From Bradysia coprophila (Eukaryota > Arthropoda > Insecta > Diptera > Sciaridae): a DNA stretch of 64,000 bases. Below the pieces are notes generated by a model. It saw nothing but the letters and a program-made list of their open reading frames with translations, ran no database searches and had not been told where the DNA came from. The stretch lies in contig NW_023503464.1 of NCBI RefSeq assembly GCF_014529535.1, forward strand, positions 582,122-646,121, in the 5' to 3' direction. Each line of letters starts with the position of its first letter. Within the stretch, counting starts at the first letter, position 1. The translations under genes were made by a program, and so were the position numbers. Positions 22,035 through 33,111 of the stretch are shown one piece after another.

Positions 22035-24179
22035 ATTTTTAGCCCCGTACGAAGTACTGGGGGCTTATAAGATTAATATGCCGTTTGTAACACGTCGAAT
22101 TGGAAGCAGACAGTAAGGGCAAAGCATTTGGTTGTGTTCATAGATGACGAATCCGCAATAAAAACAAGGCATCAGAACAGTCGGAGCGTTTGCTGCGACT
22201 TAGCCCCGTACGACCCGTAATCCTATTTCGTCCGCAACCATAATACGTTCGTAGCCCTAATAAGTCCGGAACCCTAATACGTCTATAACCCTCTAATGCG
22301 TCTGTTACCAAAATGCAAGTCAAGTTGGGCATTGTCAAATTTACTGAAACTGTTCATTTTTTAAAATGCGCATAGCGCAATTACGAAAGCCCGTACGAAG
22401 TACCTTTCAAATAAAACCAACGACATTATTTTAGAAACCCAAAATTTTTTGCCAACTTTGCATTGGGTATTCAATTACCTCTCAAATGAAACAAAAACTA
22501 GGAAAATCGGTTGAGATTTATTCGATTTATGTGCAAAAAGCACTTAGGGCCGAGTAGCGGCCTTAGTCCAAGGGCCCAAATTTGAAACTTTTTTCGCCAC
22601 GTTCTTTTCGGTATTCAATTACCTTCCATAAAAAACTAAATCTAACAAAGTCGGATGAGATTTAGTCGATTTATGTGCAAAAAACACTTAGGGCCGAGTA
22701 GCGGCCTTAGTCCAAGGGCCCTAATTTGAAACTTTTTTCGCCACGTTCTTTTCGGTATTCAATTACCTTCCATAAAAAAACTAAATCTAGCAAAATCGGA
22801 TGAGATTTACTCGATTTATGTGCAAAAAACACTTAGGGCCGCGTAGCGGCCTTAGTCCAAGGGCCCAAATTTGAAACTTTTTTCGCCACGTTCTTTTCGG
22901 TATTCAATTACCTTCCATAAAAAACTAAATCTAGCAAAATCGGATGAGATTTACTCGATTTATGTGCAAAAAGCACTTAGGGGCGAGTAGCGGCCTTAGT
23001 CCAAGTGCCCAAATTTGAAACTTTTTTTGCCATCATTCTATTCGGCATTCAATTATCTCTCAAACGAAACAAAAACTAACAAAATCGGATGAGATTTACT
23101 CGATTTATGTGCAAAAAACACTTAGGGCCGAGTAGCGGCCTTAGTCCAAGGGCCCTAATTTGAAACTTTTTTCGCCACGCTCTTTTCAGTATTCAATTAC
23201 CTTCCATAAAAAACTAAATCTAGCAAAATCGGATGATATTTACTCGATTTACTCTAGCTTGAGCAAATCACAACCTTTTTTCAAAATTCTTTTTTTCCCC
23301 GATTGGTATAGACAAAAGTAAGGTCAAGTTCGAAAATGGGCATGGTAGGGTCGGCCCTTCCAGAGCTAGGGCCCTATAAATGTTTTTCAGTCTTTCGACG
23401 ATACCTACCGAAATACGCACGCAATAGCTGCTTGTGATATATCAAATGAAAGGTATTGACGAGTAGAACAAAGTTGCTGAACATTGTTTTTGGGTAAGAT
23501 GCAACGTGGCCTTGTTGGGAGGGCTCAAAGGTCGTTACTCGGCCCTAAGTGTTTTTTGCACATAAATCGAGTAAATCTCATCCGATTTTGCTAGATTTAG
23601 TTTTTTATGGAAGGTAATTGAATACCGAAAAGAACTCGGCCCTAAGTGTTTTTTGCACATAAATCGAGTAAATCTCATCCGATTTTGCTAGATTTAGTTT
23701 TTTATGGAAGGTAATTGAACACTGAAAAGAACGTGGCGAAAAAAGTTTCAAATTTGGGCCCTTGGACTAAGGCCGCTACTCGGCCCTAAGTGTTTTTTGC
23801 ACATAAATCGAGTAAATCTCATCCGATTTTGCTAGTTTTTGTTTCATTTGAGAGGTAATTGAATACCCAATGGAAAGTTGGCAAAAAATGTTGGGCTTCT
23901 AAAATAATGTCGTGAATTGTTGGTTTTTTTTGAGAGGTACTTCGTACGGGCTTTCGTAATTGCGCTATGCGCAATTTTAAAAATGAACACTTTCAGTAAA
24001 TTTGACCATGCCCAACTTGACTTGCATTTTGGTAACAGACTCATTAGAGGGTTGTAGACGTATTAGGGTTCCAGGCGTTTACGGCTACGGACGTATTATG
24101 GTTACGGACGAAATTGGATTACGGGTCGTACGGGGCTAAGTCGCAGCAAACGCTCCGACTGTTCTGATGCCTTGTTTTT
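22035..24179. mobile_element. CGTACGGGGCT-family element, copy 3, palindromic
   Basis: Starts TTTTTAGCCCCGTACGAAGT with the same leader as at 55615 up to 'gaatccgcaataaaaa' (22160). From 22161 to 24179 it is one palindrome: arms of about 275 bp beginning ACAAGGCATCAGAACAGTC, then 145-bp tandem units on both sides facing each other, with the centre near 23270. Either two copies inserted head to head or the family moves as a foldback element. No protein is encoded. Confidence 0.75.
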
Positions 24180-24440
24180 CCTAAACTTAAATTTTTTTAA
24201 ATTTTAAAATTTTTTAAATTTCTTAAATTTTTAAATTTTTTAAATTTTTAAATTTCTTAAATTTCTTAATTTTTTTAAATTTTTTAAATCTTTTAAATTT
24301 TTTACATTTTCTAAATTTTTCTAAATTTTTCTAAATTTTCACATTTTTCAAATTTTTCTAAATTTTCAGATTTTTTTCGAATTTTTCAAATTTTTCAAAT
24401 TTTTTCAAATTTTTCAAATTTTTCAAAAAAATTTACATTT
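24180..24440. repeat. TTTTTAAATT low-complexity tract
   Basis: About 260 bases of almost only A and T, made of 'aattttttaaatttct' and 'aaatttttc' units, directly after the palindromic element. Confidence 0.85.
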
Positions 24441-24487
24441 TTTAAATTTTTTAATCTACTAATTCTTCCAAAAGAACTGATATTAGT

Positions 24488-24914
24488 CAAAAACACTCAA
24501 AAGAGTAAAAGTGACGCAAGTCCCAGTGCATACTTCCAAAACAACTGATATCGCTGGATGTGACGCATTCTGCGCTTGTACGCAAAAACTGTAACAGGAA
24601 AAATTTGACCAAAGAAATTCTAGAAACAAAATTTTACCAAAAAAATTTTGCGTCGCAAGTGGCAGATGTTGAGGAAAGTACTTTTAAGAAATTTTTTAAA
24701 ATAGACAAGAATACGTCCTAACACGTCCGTATCATCTGCCACTTTGTGAAGCAAAATTTTTTTGGTAAAATTTTGTTTCTAGAATTTCTTTGGTCAAATT
24801 TTTCCTGTTACAGTTTTTGCGTACAAGCGCAGAATGCGTCACATCCAGCGATATCAGTTGTTTTGGAAGTATGCACAGGGACTTGCGTCACTTTTACACT
24901 TTTGAGTGTTTTTG
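24488..24914. mobile_element. 427-bp foldback element
   Basis: GTCAAAAACACTC at the left is mirrored by GAGTGTTTTTGAC at the right. The arms of about 190 bp are nearly perfect inverted copies; the unpaired middle is about 45 bp. A decayed relative lies at 3421-3735. Confidence 0.85.
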
Positions 24915-25314
24915 ACTGATCTGTTATCGACAACGACGGCAAGAATAAACGACAAGCTCTGACTTGTGAGGTCTTATATAGCAAAAATCATGTTCAAAAC
25001 AAATGAAGTAAAATATTTCTGAAATCAATCTCCGAAAATCTTCGATCAAATGAAGTAATTGTAGCTCTGTAGCTCGTATCACTAAAGCCTCCAAATTTTA
25101 CACTTGTCAATTCAGTGTTCATGCTAGTAGCAGTGTGTATGAATGGGATGTTTGTATTTCGAGCCAAAGGCGGGGAATGCATTCCACGAAGGAAGGCTAC
25201 GTTCGAAAGTACCGTAAAACTTGTAGATGATTGTAGAGATCACATTTTGTAGGTGAATTCTATGAGAATTTTTGGTTGTTTTTTTGAAGATTTTGCATTT
25301 GAAGCCTGCTGTTG

Positions 25315-25979
25315 TTAAGAGTGTACGACGTTTCCCACAAGTGCGACGTCGAATATTGTGTGCAATGCCTCATTAGTTAACACTGAGAACACAAGGTGAA
25401 TAAAAATTGCAGTTGCAGGCAAAACAGGCGGCAATCGGTCCGTTTCGAAGATGTGGTTCCTCACAGATAAAAAAAAAATTCTGCAAAAATGACCTGAAGT
25501 AATACGTCAAAATGGAACAGTCACTAACGCCAAAATACCTTTTTAATGGGGCATCGTTGTGGTAGATGAATTTGTTCCGATAGTAATTTATAGCCCAGTT
25601 GGACAAGTGGCTCGTATCTCCGGTCGCGCGCTAATCTGCAAATACTTAGCGTCTTGTTCATAAAATTTCTGTCAAAGTTTTCGGATCCGTCGGAGCTAAA
25701 TTTGATGGTGGCGTGGAGAAATATGTGATCAATGTCCATGATATTCTTTGCTGATAAGGACACGGAACCATCTTCAGACAAGGTAACATTCAAGCTACCG
25801 TACTCCTTGTCATACTTGTATGTTAAGTTTGAGTACGTCAGTTTGACCCTGCGCCAAAATTTGATGAAATCTTGAATACTTCAAATCATTTATTACGATC
25901 AATTGCTGCCTACCCAGGCATGAACATGAACATTAACGTACAATAGCCATAGAATGGGAAGATGCTTTGCAATAAACAT
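25315..25979 (-). pseudogene. DUF1091-like secreted protein, copy A (broken)
   Basis: First of three tandem copies of a small secreted protein gene. Exon equivalents: 25914-25979 (signal peptide MFIAKHLPILWLLYVNVHVHA), 25539-25853 and 25315-25480. Two defects relative to copies B and C: the acceptor before exon 2 reads TTGG instead of TTAG, and exon 3 has one extra T in a homopolymer (25469-25479), which shifts the frame into an early stop. Exon 2 itself is intact and matches B and C closely. The homopolymer change alone could be a sequencing error, but the acceptor loss makes a pseudogene likely. Confidence 0.78.
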
Positions 25980-26640
25980 TTTAAGCGGAATAATTACATA
26001 CGAGAACGGTCATCATCAATACTGTTATAGTCACTCCGAAACTTTTCCACCTGATTTCGAATTTGTAATGGAATTAGGCGAAAACAGAATTTGTTATGTC
26101 AATCCTGTCCATCGTTAGCATTATCGTCATTATTATTATAACAGTTTCACGCCTTAGTTACCATGACCAAAACAAGTCCAATAAAATTAAAAATTGATTA
26201 GCAGCACCGCACCATGCATCAAATGCCTTTACAGTATAGGCAGGGGTAAACGGTTCTGGATAGTCACAAAAGCAAGTCAGCATTGTTCGAAAATCATGAA
26301 ATAACGAAAGGCACGGAAGTGAGGAAAATAGTACATTACATGCTAGTTGGGAAATTATTATTTTAACCAGTGGGAGGTTTGTAGCCCGAGCCGAAGTGGA
26401 TCCCACAAGTCAAAATAAAAATTTCCCAGCTAGCATCTATAATGTTTTACTCGCTAAGACCACCGGAAATGTGTTTTAACGTTAGCGTCCATGAAGGAAA
26501 ACGAGTTTCCGGGGGGCACAGCAAGTAAAAATCTTAAAAGTCAACAAAAGTCATGACAATAGTGCGATATCCGCATCTATTCGAAAATGTCAAGTAAAGT
26601 CACGTTAAGTCGAAGTTACGGTATACACCCTTCTTCTAAG
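25980..26640. repeat. 5' flank of DUF1091 copy A, part of segmental repeat
   Basis: Matches 47746-48330 and 49926-50260 in the same order ('cacgccttagttacca(t/c)gaccaaaacaagtcc', and AGTTACGGTATACACCCTTC in A and C). So whole segments of about 1.3-2 kb, not only the genes, were duplicated. Confidence 0.75.
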
Positions 26641-26681
26641 AAGCTTGTCCTTCACATAATAATTGTACCAATGATCTATAT

Positions 26682-27540
26682 CGGTGACGGGTATTATCGC
26701 CCAGGGAATTATCGCCCAGACAGATTTTTTCAAAAATTAATTGGTATTATCACCCGGGGAATTATCGCCCAGGAACTATCACCCAGCTCGATGGGAATTA
26801 TCACCCGGGGAATTATCGCCCAGGAATTATCACCCAGCTCGATAGGAATTATCACCCAGGGAACTATCACCCAGGAATTATCACCCAGACTAACTGGGAA
26901 CTTTCACCCGGGGAATTATCGCCCAGGAATTATCACCCAGCTATCTGGTAATTATTCCCCAGCTAGTTAAAGCTGAGGAATTACGGCCCAGTAAATTTAG
27001 AATTATCACCCAGCTATTTTAAATTGAGGAATTATTGCCCAGTGAATTTGGAATTATCACCCAGCTATCTGAAACTGAGGAATTATCGCCCAGAAATTTG
27101 TTTTCAAAGTATTACCGAGTCAGCAGTAACTTTTCAACTATGTTAAAAGATTTATCACATTTTACACATCTTTTACTCCTATTAATTTGGTCAAACATTA
27201 TCTATAGTAGAGAAAGATAACTTCCTCAGTGTGTAAACTTTAATGCGAATTTACGTCTGATCTAATCAATTGTGCACCGTCTTGTGTTAATCTCATTCGA
27301 CCTAATCGATTGTGTATCGTCTTAGGGGAATGCACATTTGATTCAATCGATTCACCTAAAACAATGCACAATCTATTGAATGAAACATTTAGGGTAACTA
27401 ATTGTGCATCAACTTAGAAGCACCTACAATTAGTCTAGCAAATTGTGCATCAACTTAGAGGCATCTACAATTAGTCTAGCAAATTGTGCATCATCTTAAA
27501 TGGATGCACATTTAGTCAAATTGTGCATCATCTTAAATGG
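26682..27540 (+). repeat. left inverted end of the 20-kb element
   Basis: Outer 420 bases: about 20 iterons of the type GAATTATC(A/G)CCCAG. Inner part: unique sequence with CAATCGATT dyads, then two satellite monomers in reverse orientation up to about 27540, where orientation flips into the main array. Confidence 0.8.
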
Positions 27541-30500
27541 ATGCCTCTAAGTTGATGCACAATTAGTTATGCTAAATGTGCATCAATTTTAGATGATGCA
27601 CAATTTGCTAGACTAATTGTAGGTGCTTCTAAGTTGATGCACAATTAGTTATGCTAAATGTGCATCCATTTAAGATGATGCACAATTTGCTAGGCTAATT
27701 GTAGGTGCCTCTAAGTTGATGCACAATTAGTTAGGCTAAATGTGCATCCATTTAAGATGATGCACAATTTGCTAGACTAATTGTAGGTGCTTCTAAGTTG
27801 ATGCACAATTAGTTATGCTAAATGTGCATCCATTTAAGATGATGCACAATTTGCTAGGCTAATTGTAGGTGCTTCTAAGTTGATGCACAATTAGTTAAAC
27901 TAAATGTGCATCCATTTAAGATGATGCACAATTTGCTAGACTAATTGTAGGTGCTTCTAAGTTGATGCACAATTAGTTATGCTAAATGTGCATCCATTTA
28001 AGATGATGCACAATTTGCTAGGCTAATTGTAGGTGCCTCTAAGTTGATGCACAATTAGTTAAACTAAATGTGCATCCATTTAAGATGATGCACAATTTGC
28101 TAGGCTAATTGTAGGTGCTTCTTAGTTGATGCACAATTAGTTAAACTAAATGTGCATCCATTTAAGATGATGCACAATTTGCTAGACTAATTGTAGATGT
28201 CTCTAAGTTGATGCACAATTAGTTAGGCTAAATGTGCATCCATTTAAGATGATGCACAATTTGCTAGACTAATTGTAGGTGCTTCTAAGTTGATGCACAA
28301 TTAGTTATGCTAAATGTGCATCCATTTAAGATGATGCACAATTTGCTAGGCTAATTGTAGGTGCTTCTAAGTTGATGCACAATTAGTTAAACTAAATGTG
28401 CATCCATTTAAGATGATGCACAATTTGCTAGACTAATTGTAGATGCCTCTAAGTTGATGCACAATTAGTTATGCTAAATGTGCATCAATTTAAGATGATG
28501 CACAATTTGCTAGACTAATTGTAGATGCCTCTAAGTTGATGCACAATTAGTTAAACTAAATGTGCATCCATTTAAGATGATGCACAATTTGCTAGACTAA
28601 TTGTAGGTGCTTCTAAGTTGATGCACAATTAGGTATGCTAAATGTGCATCCATTTAAGATGATGCACAATTTGCTAGGCTAATTGTAGGTGCCTCTAAAT
28701 TGATGCACAATTAGTTAGGCTAAATGTGCATCCATTTAAGATGATGCACAATTTGCTAGACTAATTGTAGGTGCTTCTAAGTTGATGCACAATTAGTTAT
28801 GCTAAATGTGCATCCATTTAAGATGATGCACAATTTGCTAGGCTAATTGTAGGTGCTTCTAAGTTGATGCACAATTAGTTAAACTAAATGTGCATCCATT
28901 TAAGATTATGCACAATTTGCTAGACTAATTGTAGATGCCTCTAAGTTGATGCACAATTAGTTAGGCTAAATGTGCATCCATTTAAGATGATGCACAATTT
29001 GCTAGGCTAATTGTAGGTGCTTCTAAGTTGATGCACAATTAGTTAAACTAAATGTGCATCCATTTAAGATGATGCACAATTTGCTAGACTAATTGTAGGT
29101 GCTTCTAAGTTGATGCACAATTAGTTAAACTAAATGTGCATCCATTTAAGATGATGCATAATTTGCTAGACTAATTGTAGGTGCTTCTAAGTTGACGCAC
29201 AATTAGTTAAACTAAATGTGCATCCATTTAAGATGATGCACAATTTGCTAGACTAATTGTAGATGCCTCTAAGTTGATGCACAATTAGTTATGCTAAATG
29301 TGCATCAATTTTAGATGATGCACAATTTGCTAGACTAATTGTAGGTGCTTCTAAGTTGATGCACAATTAGTTATGCTAAATGTGCATCCATTTAAGATGA
29401 TGCACAATTTGCTAGGCTAATTGTAGGTGCCTCTAAGTTGATGCACAATTAGTTAGGCTAAATGTGCATCCATTTAAGATGATGCACAATTTGCTAGACT
29501 AATTGTAGGTGCTTCTAAGTTGATGCACAATTAGTTATGCTAAATGTGCATCCATTTAAGATGATGCACAATTTGCTAGGCTAATTGTAGGTGCTTCTAA
29601 GTTGATGCACAATTAGTTAAACTAAATGTGCATCCATTTAAGATGATGCACAATTTGCTAGACTAATTGTAGGTGCTTCTAAGTTGATGCACAATTAGTT
29701 ATGCTAAATGTGCATCCATTTAAGATGATGCACAATTTGCTAGGCTAATTGTAGGTGCCTCTAAGTTGATGCACAATTAGTTAAACTAAATGTGCATCCA
29801 TTTAAGATGATGCACAATTTGCTAGACTAATTGTAGGTGCTTCTAAGTTGACGCACAATTAGTTAAACTAAATGTGCATCCATTTAAGATGATGCACAAT
29901 TTGCTAGACTAATTGTAGATGCCTCTAAGTTGATGCACAATTAGTTAGGCTAAATGTGCATCCATTTAAGATGATGCACAATTTGCTAGACTAATTGTAG
30001 GTGCTTCTAAGTTGATGCACAATTAGTTATGCTAAATGTGCATCCATTTAAGATGATGCACAATTTGCTAGGCTAATTGTAGGTGCCTCTAAGTTGATGC
30101 ACAATTAGTTAAACTAAATGTGCATCCATTTAAGATGATGCACAATTTGCTAGACTAATTGTAGGTGCTTCTAAGTTGACGCACAATTAGTTAAACTAAA
30201 TGTGCATCCATTTAAGATGATGCACAATTTGCTAGACTAATTGTAGATGCCTCTAAGTTGATGCACAATTAGTTAGGCTAAATGTGCATCCATTTAAGAT
30301 GATGCACAATTTGCTAGGCTAATTGTAGGTGCTTCTAAGTTGATGCACAATTAGTTAAACTAAATGTGCATCCATTTAAGATGATGCACAATTTGCTGGA
30401 CTAATTGTAGGTGCTTCTAAGTTGATGCACAATTAGTTAAACTAAATGTGCATCCATTTAAGATGATGCACAATTTGCTAGACTAATTGTAGATGCCTCT

Positions 30501-30714
30501 AAGTTGATGCACAATTAGTTAGACTAAATGTGCATCCATTTAAGATGATGCACAATTTGCTAGACTAATTGTAGATGCCTCTAAGTTGATGCACAATTAG
30601 TTAGGCTAAATGTGCATCCATTTAAGATGATGCACAATTTGCTAGACTAATTGTAGGTGCTTCTAAGTTGATGCACAATTAGTTAGACTAAATGTGCATC
30701 CATTTAAGATGATG
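27541..30714 (+). repeat. 82-bp satellite array, left part
   Basis: About 39 head-to-tail monomers of 82 bp (for example GATGATGCAC starts 82 bases apart at 28331 and 28413). Variants fall into a few classes: 'aggtgcttc' or 'agatgcctc', 'gttatgc', 'gttaggc' or 'gttaaac', 'gctagac' or 'gctaggc'. Each monomer holds the dyad TGCACAATTAG..CTAAATGTGCA. Confidence 0.95.
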
Positions 30715-30862
30715 TGTAAAGGTGTTAAACCTCTGATTAGAATAAGAGAGCAATTCTCTCATATGATTGTTATATGTACCACTGTAACTCATTATACTGA
30801 TTCATTCATTAAAGATACACCAAAGTAAAAGAACCACAAATAAAGAGTAATTAATTACCATA
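30715..30862 (+). repeat. 5' LTR
   Basis: 148 bp, TGTAAAGGTG to TTACCATA; matches the copy at 37192-37339 without visible change. Directly followed by a TGG at 30863. Confidence 0.93.
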
Positions 30863-30879
30863 TGGCGATTCTGCCAGTT
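30863..30879 (+). promoter_or_regulatory. primer-binding site
   Basis: TGGCGATTCTGCCAGT directly after the LTR fits the 3' end of a tRNA (..GCCA). I cannot name the tRNA with confidence. Confidence 0.6.
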
Positions 30880-31056
30880 TAAAAAAAAATCATATAGTGC
30901 ATATAGTGTGCATAACTGCATAGTGACGCTGCATGGTCAGCATAAACAGTTACAAATATTTTAAAATAATGCGTTGAATCTTAAATCGTTATTAATTCTT
31001 ATGTTATTGCATCAATAACTAACTATTTTAAATAAAATAATGAATTATAAGTGAAT

Positions 31057-31299
31057 ATGGGTAAAACTAATTCTAAACAGCCAGCCGCGACAGCACAAGG
31101 AACCAATGCAAACGCAAACGCGAACAACATAGAAATTATTGATGTATTAGCAGATCATAAAGAAACCACGACGATCATTTTAGTGTGTATTTTATTAATT
31201 CTGATAATACATGGCGCGGTAAAAATCTACTGTTGGCATAAAAGTACCATTAAGCGTGCCGAACGCCTCAAATCGCGAATTAATTTGAGTGCTGTTTAA
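31057..31299 (+). CDS. small myristoylation-motif membrane protein of the retroelement
   Basis: 80 codons from ATG 31057 (an in-frame GTG lies six bases upstream). It begins MGKTNSK, which fits an N-myristoylation signal (Gly2, Ser6). A Gln/Ala/Asn-rich stretch follows, then one hydrophobic helix (TIILVCILLILIIHGAVKIY) and a basic tail. It lies between primer site and gag, a place where most Ty3/gypsy elements have no gene. I do not recognise the protein; role in particle or membrane targeting would be inference. Confidence 0.6.
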   Translation: MGKTNSKQPAATAQGTNANANANNIEIIDVLADHKETTTIILVCILLILIIHGAVKIYCWHKSTIKRAERLKSRINLSAV

Positions 31300-31389
31300 T
31301 TTAATAAAAAATAACGTTACAAAACGAACTGTTCAGTACACATAAACGTAAAACTTCTTCATCAAAAGTGATTCGGGAAAATAAGAGAA

Positions 31390-31611
31390 ATGACTCGTAG
31401 AGACCTTATTAAGACCTATTGTGATGCGTGTAATTCATTCGAAAAATTACTAAATGAAAATAAAAATTCGTGCAAGTACATGCTAACACGTTGCCCATTG
31501 TGTTACCTTAAACATATTATTATTACGTCTAAAACATTTAACTTGGTAGCGAACGTACAATGTCATGACTGTTATGGACATATGCAAATCAATGCTGAAC
31601 ATTTCGTATAA
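31390..31611 (+). CDS. small Cys-rich (zinc-ribbon-like) protein of the retroelement
   Basis: 73 codons from ATG. Three CxxC pairs (CDAC, CPLC, CHDC) plus an additional Cys and His suggest one or two zinc sites. Not the CCHC knuckle of a nucleocapsid. Located after the small membrane protein and before gag. Not recognised; could be a nucleic-acid-binding or regulatory accessory protein. Confidence 0.55.
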   Translation: MTRRDLIKTYCDACNSFEKLLNENKNSCKYMLTRCPLCYLKHIIITSKTFNLVANVQCHDCYGHMQINAEHFV

Positions 31612-32114
31612 AATTATCGATAATCGCGACACATCAACACGATCAAAGAATCAACCTGACGTCAAACATTCCAACCTAAACTCTCTATAAATGAAGCCAA
31701 GCCAAGCTGTACGAAATTCCAGGAATCTCATCACCAAACCGAAGCCAAGCCGTTCCATTATCAAATTTCAAGCGACGCTCATCCCAATAAGCCAAGCCAA
31801 GCCATTGCAGAAAATAAAGGTATCATATTAATAGACAAAACAAAAATTAAATTGAAGATAAGTGAATATAGCAAGTGTTAAATTTCAAAAAAAAAAACAA
31901 TAATGCAAAGACAGTAAGTCATATGAACATTTAATTTGATATCTCAATTTGCTTGTTTTTGAAAACGTTTGCCAAATATTAATGTGAAATGAAACTACAC
32001 GTCTTTCTCACGATATTGTTTAGATAAAACTATGAAACTTGATAAGCGTTATGATACTTATTCACGTATTAACGGCGATAATTGCATTTACACAATTTCT
32101 TTTGTTAAGTTGAT

Positions 32115-32687
32115 ATGCCTTTGGAAGATGAACGTAATGCGTATTTACTAGTTAGTAAACGAATTTTGAAATCAGAAATAAGCACAAACCCTACTACATT
32201 GGAGGGATACAGACAAGGTATAATATCAGCTCATAATCGATTTGTCCAATATGTTAGTGGTAAATTCAACAATGCAAGCAATAGTAATAAAGAGATTTAT
32301 AGTTCCAACTTAACTTATGTGAGAACAAAAACCAGTAATTGTTTTCTAAAATTGAATCTTACTTATCCATTTACAAGTGATCTTTTAGAACTTATTGACG
32401 ATAAACTATTAGTCGGTCCAGATTCAAATAATTCAAATAATACGAATACAGAAAATACTAGTTCAGATGACACTGATACTGAACAAGAATTAGAAGATAG
32501 TGACGACAATAATCAAAATAACGACGACAATAATCAAGGCGACAATAATCAAAATAACGACGATAATAATCAAGGCGACAATAATCAAGATAACGACGAT
32601 AATAATCAAGGCGACAATTCAGACGAAATGGCTCTTACCGTAGTTGAATTTCTGAATTTTGCTATAGCGATAAAGTCAAATGGTTAA
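32115..32687 (+). CDS. gag: gag, N-terminal part
   Basis: 190 codons: an N-terminal region without known catalytic motif, an Asp/Asn/Gln repeat (several DDNNQGDNNQN units, residues about 130-168), then MALTVVEFLNFA, which looks like the start of a capsid domain, and a stop soon after. The stop overlaps the next start as TAATG. Most of the capsid region expected for mdg1/412-type gag (a few hundred residues) is absent, so an internal deletion probably joined two distant parts. Confidence 0.7.
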   Translation: MPLEDERNAYLLVSKRILKSEISTNPTTLEGYRQGIISAHNRFVQYVSGKFNNASNSNKEIYSSNLTYVRTKTSNCFLKLNLTYPFTSDLLELIDDKLLVGPDSNNSNNTNTENTSSDDTDTEQELEDSDDNNQNNDDNNQGDNNQNNDDNNQGDNNQDNDDNNQGDNSDEMALTVVEFLNFAIAIKSNG

Positions 32688-33082
32688 TGGAAGCTGGTAA
32701 CTTCCAGAATTTAAATGAAGTTGTTGACAAATTCGTTAGCCTAAGTACGGCTGAAACAGCTACCAATTCTAACCTTGCTACGATCAATTATATTAATAAA
32801 CGGCATAATGGTGGTAATTACCGGGGTAAACGTCAAAACAATAGAGGTTATCGTAGGAATAATTATCAAACAAATTCTTATAATTCAAATTATCGTTCCA
32901 ACAACCATCGCGGTTCAAATAACAGAGGCTATTATCGTAACAACAATGATAACCGCCGAGGTAACCAGTCTTACAATTCCAACCGTCGAACTAATAATGT
33001 TCGTTACATTGAAGCTGGAAGAGACGAAAATACGTCGGGAAACGTAACGACCCCTCAGCAACTTATGCTGAGGGATGCTTAA
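32687..33082 (+). CDS. gag: gag, C-terminal RNA-binding part
   Basis: 131 codons, ATG sharing one base with the stop of the preceding frame. N-terminal part (FQNLNEVVDKFVSLSTAE) resembles the end of a capsid; the rest is rich in Arg, Gly, Asn and Tyr (RGYRRNNY-like), as expected for binding RNA without zinc knuckles. Confidence 0.7.
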   Translation: MEAGNFQNLNEVVDKFVSLSTAETATNSNLATINYINKRHNGGNYRGKRQNNRGYRRNNYQTNSYNSNYRSNNHRGSNNRGYYRNNNDNRRGNQSYNSNRRTNNVRYIEAGRDENTSGNVTTPQQLMLRDA

Positions 33083-33111
33083 CAAAACCTATCCCTCAAC
33101 GAATTACGACT

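Noticed and set aside
22138..22338. Repeated 66-95 codon frames MTMPNLTCILVT.. at 9842, 22138 and 63702
   Set aside because: Same frame in all copies of the CGTACGGGGCT repeat, but length and end differ and it lies in its inverted end; no sign of a protein family.
26587..26970. 127-codon frame with GIITRGIIAQELSPS repeats
   Set aside because: It is a translation of the terminal iterons of the 20-kb element; the mirrored end gives no conserved frame.
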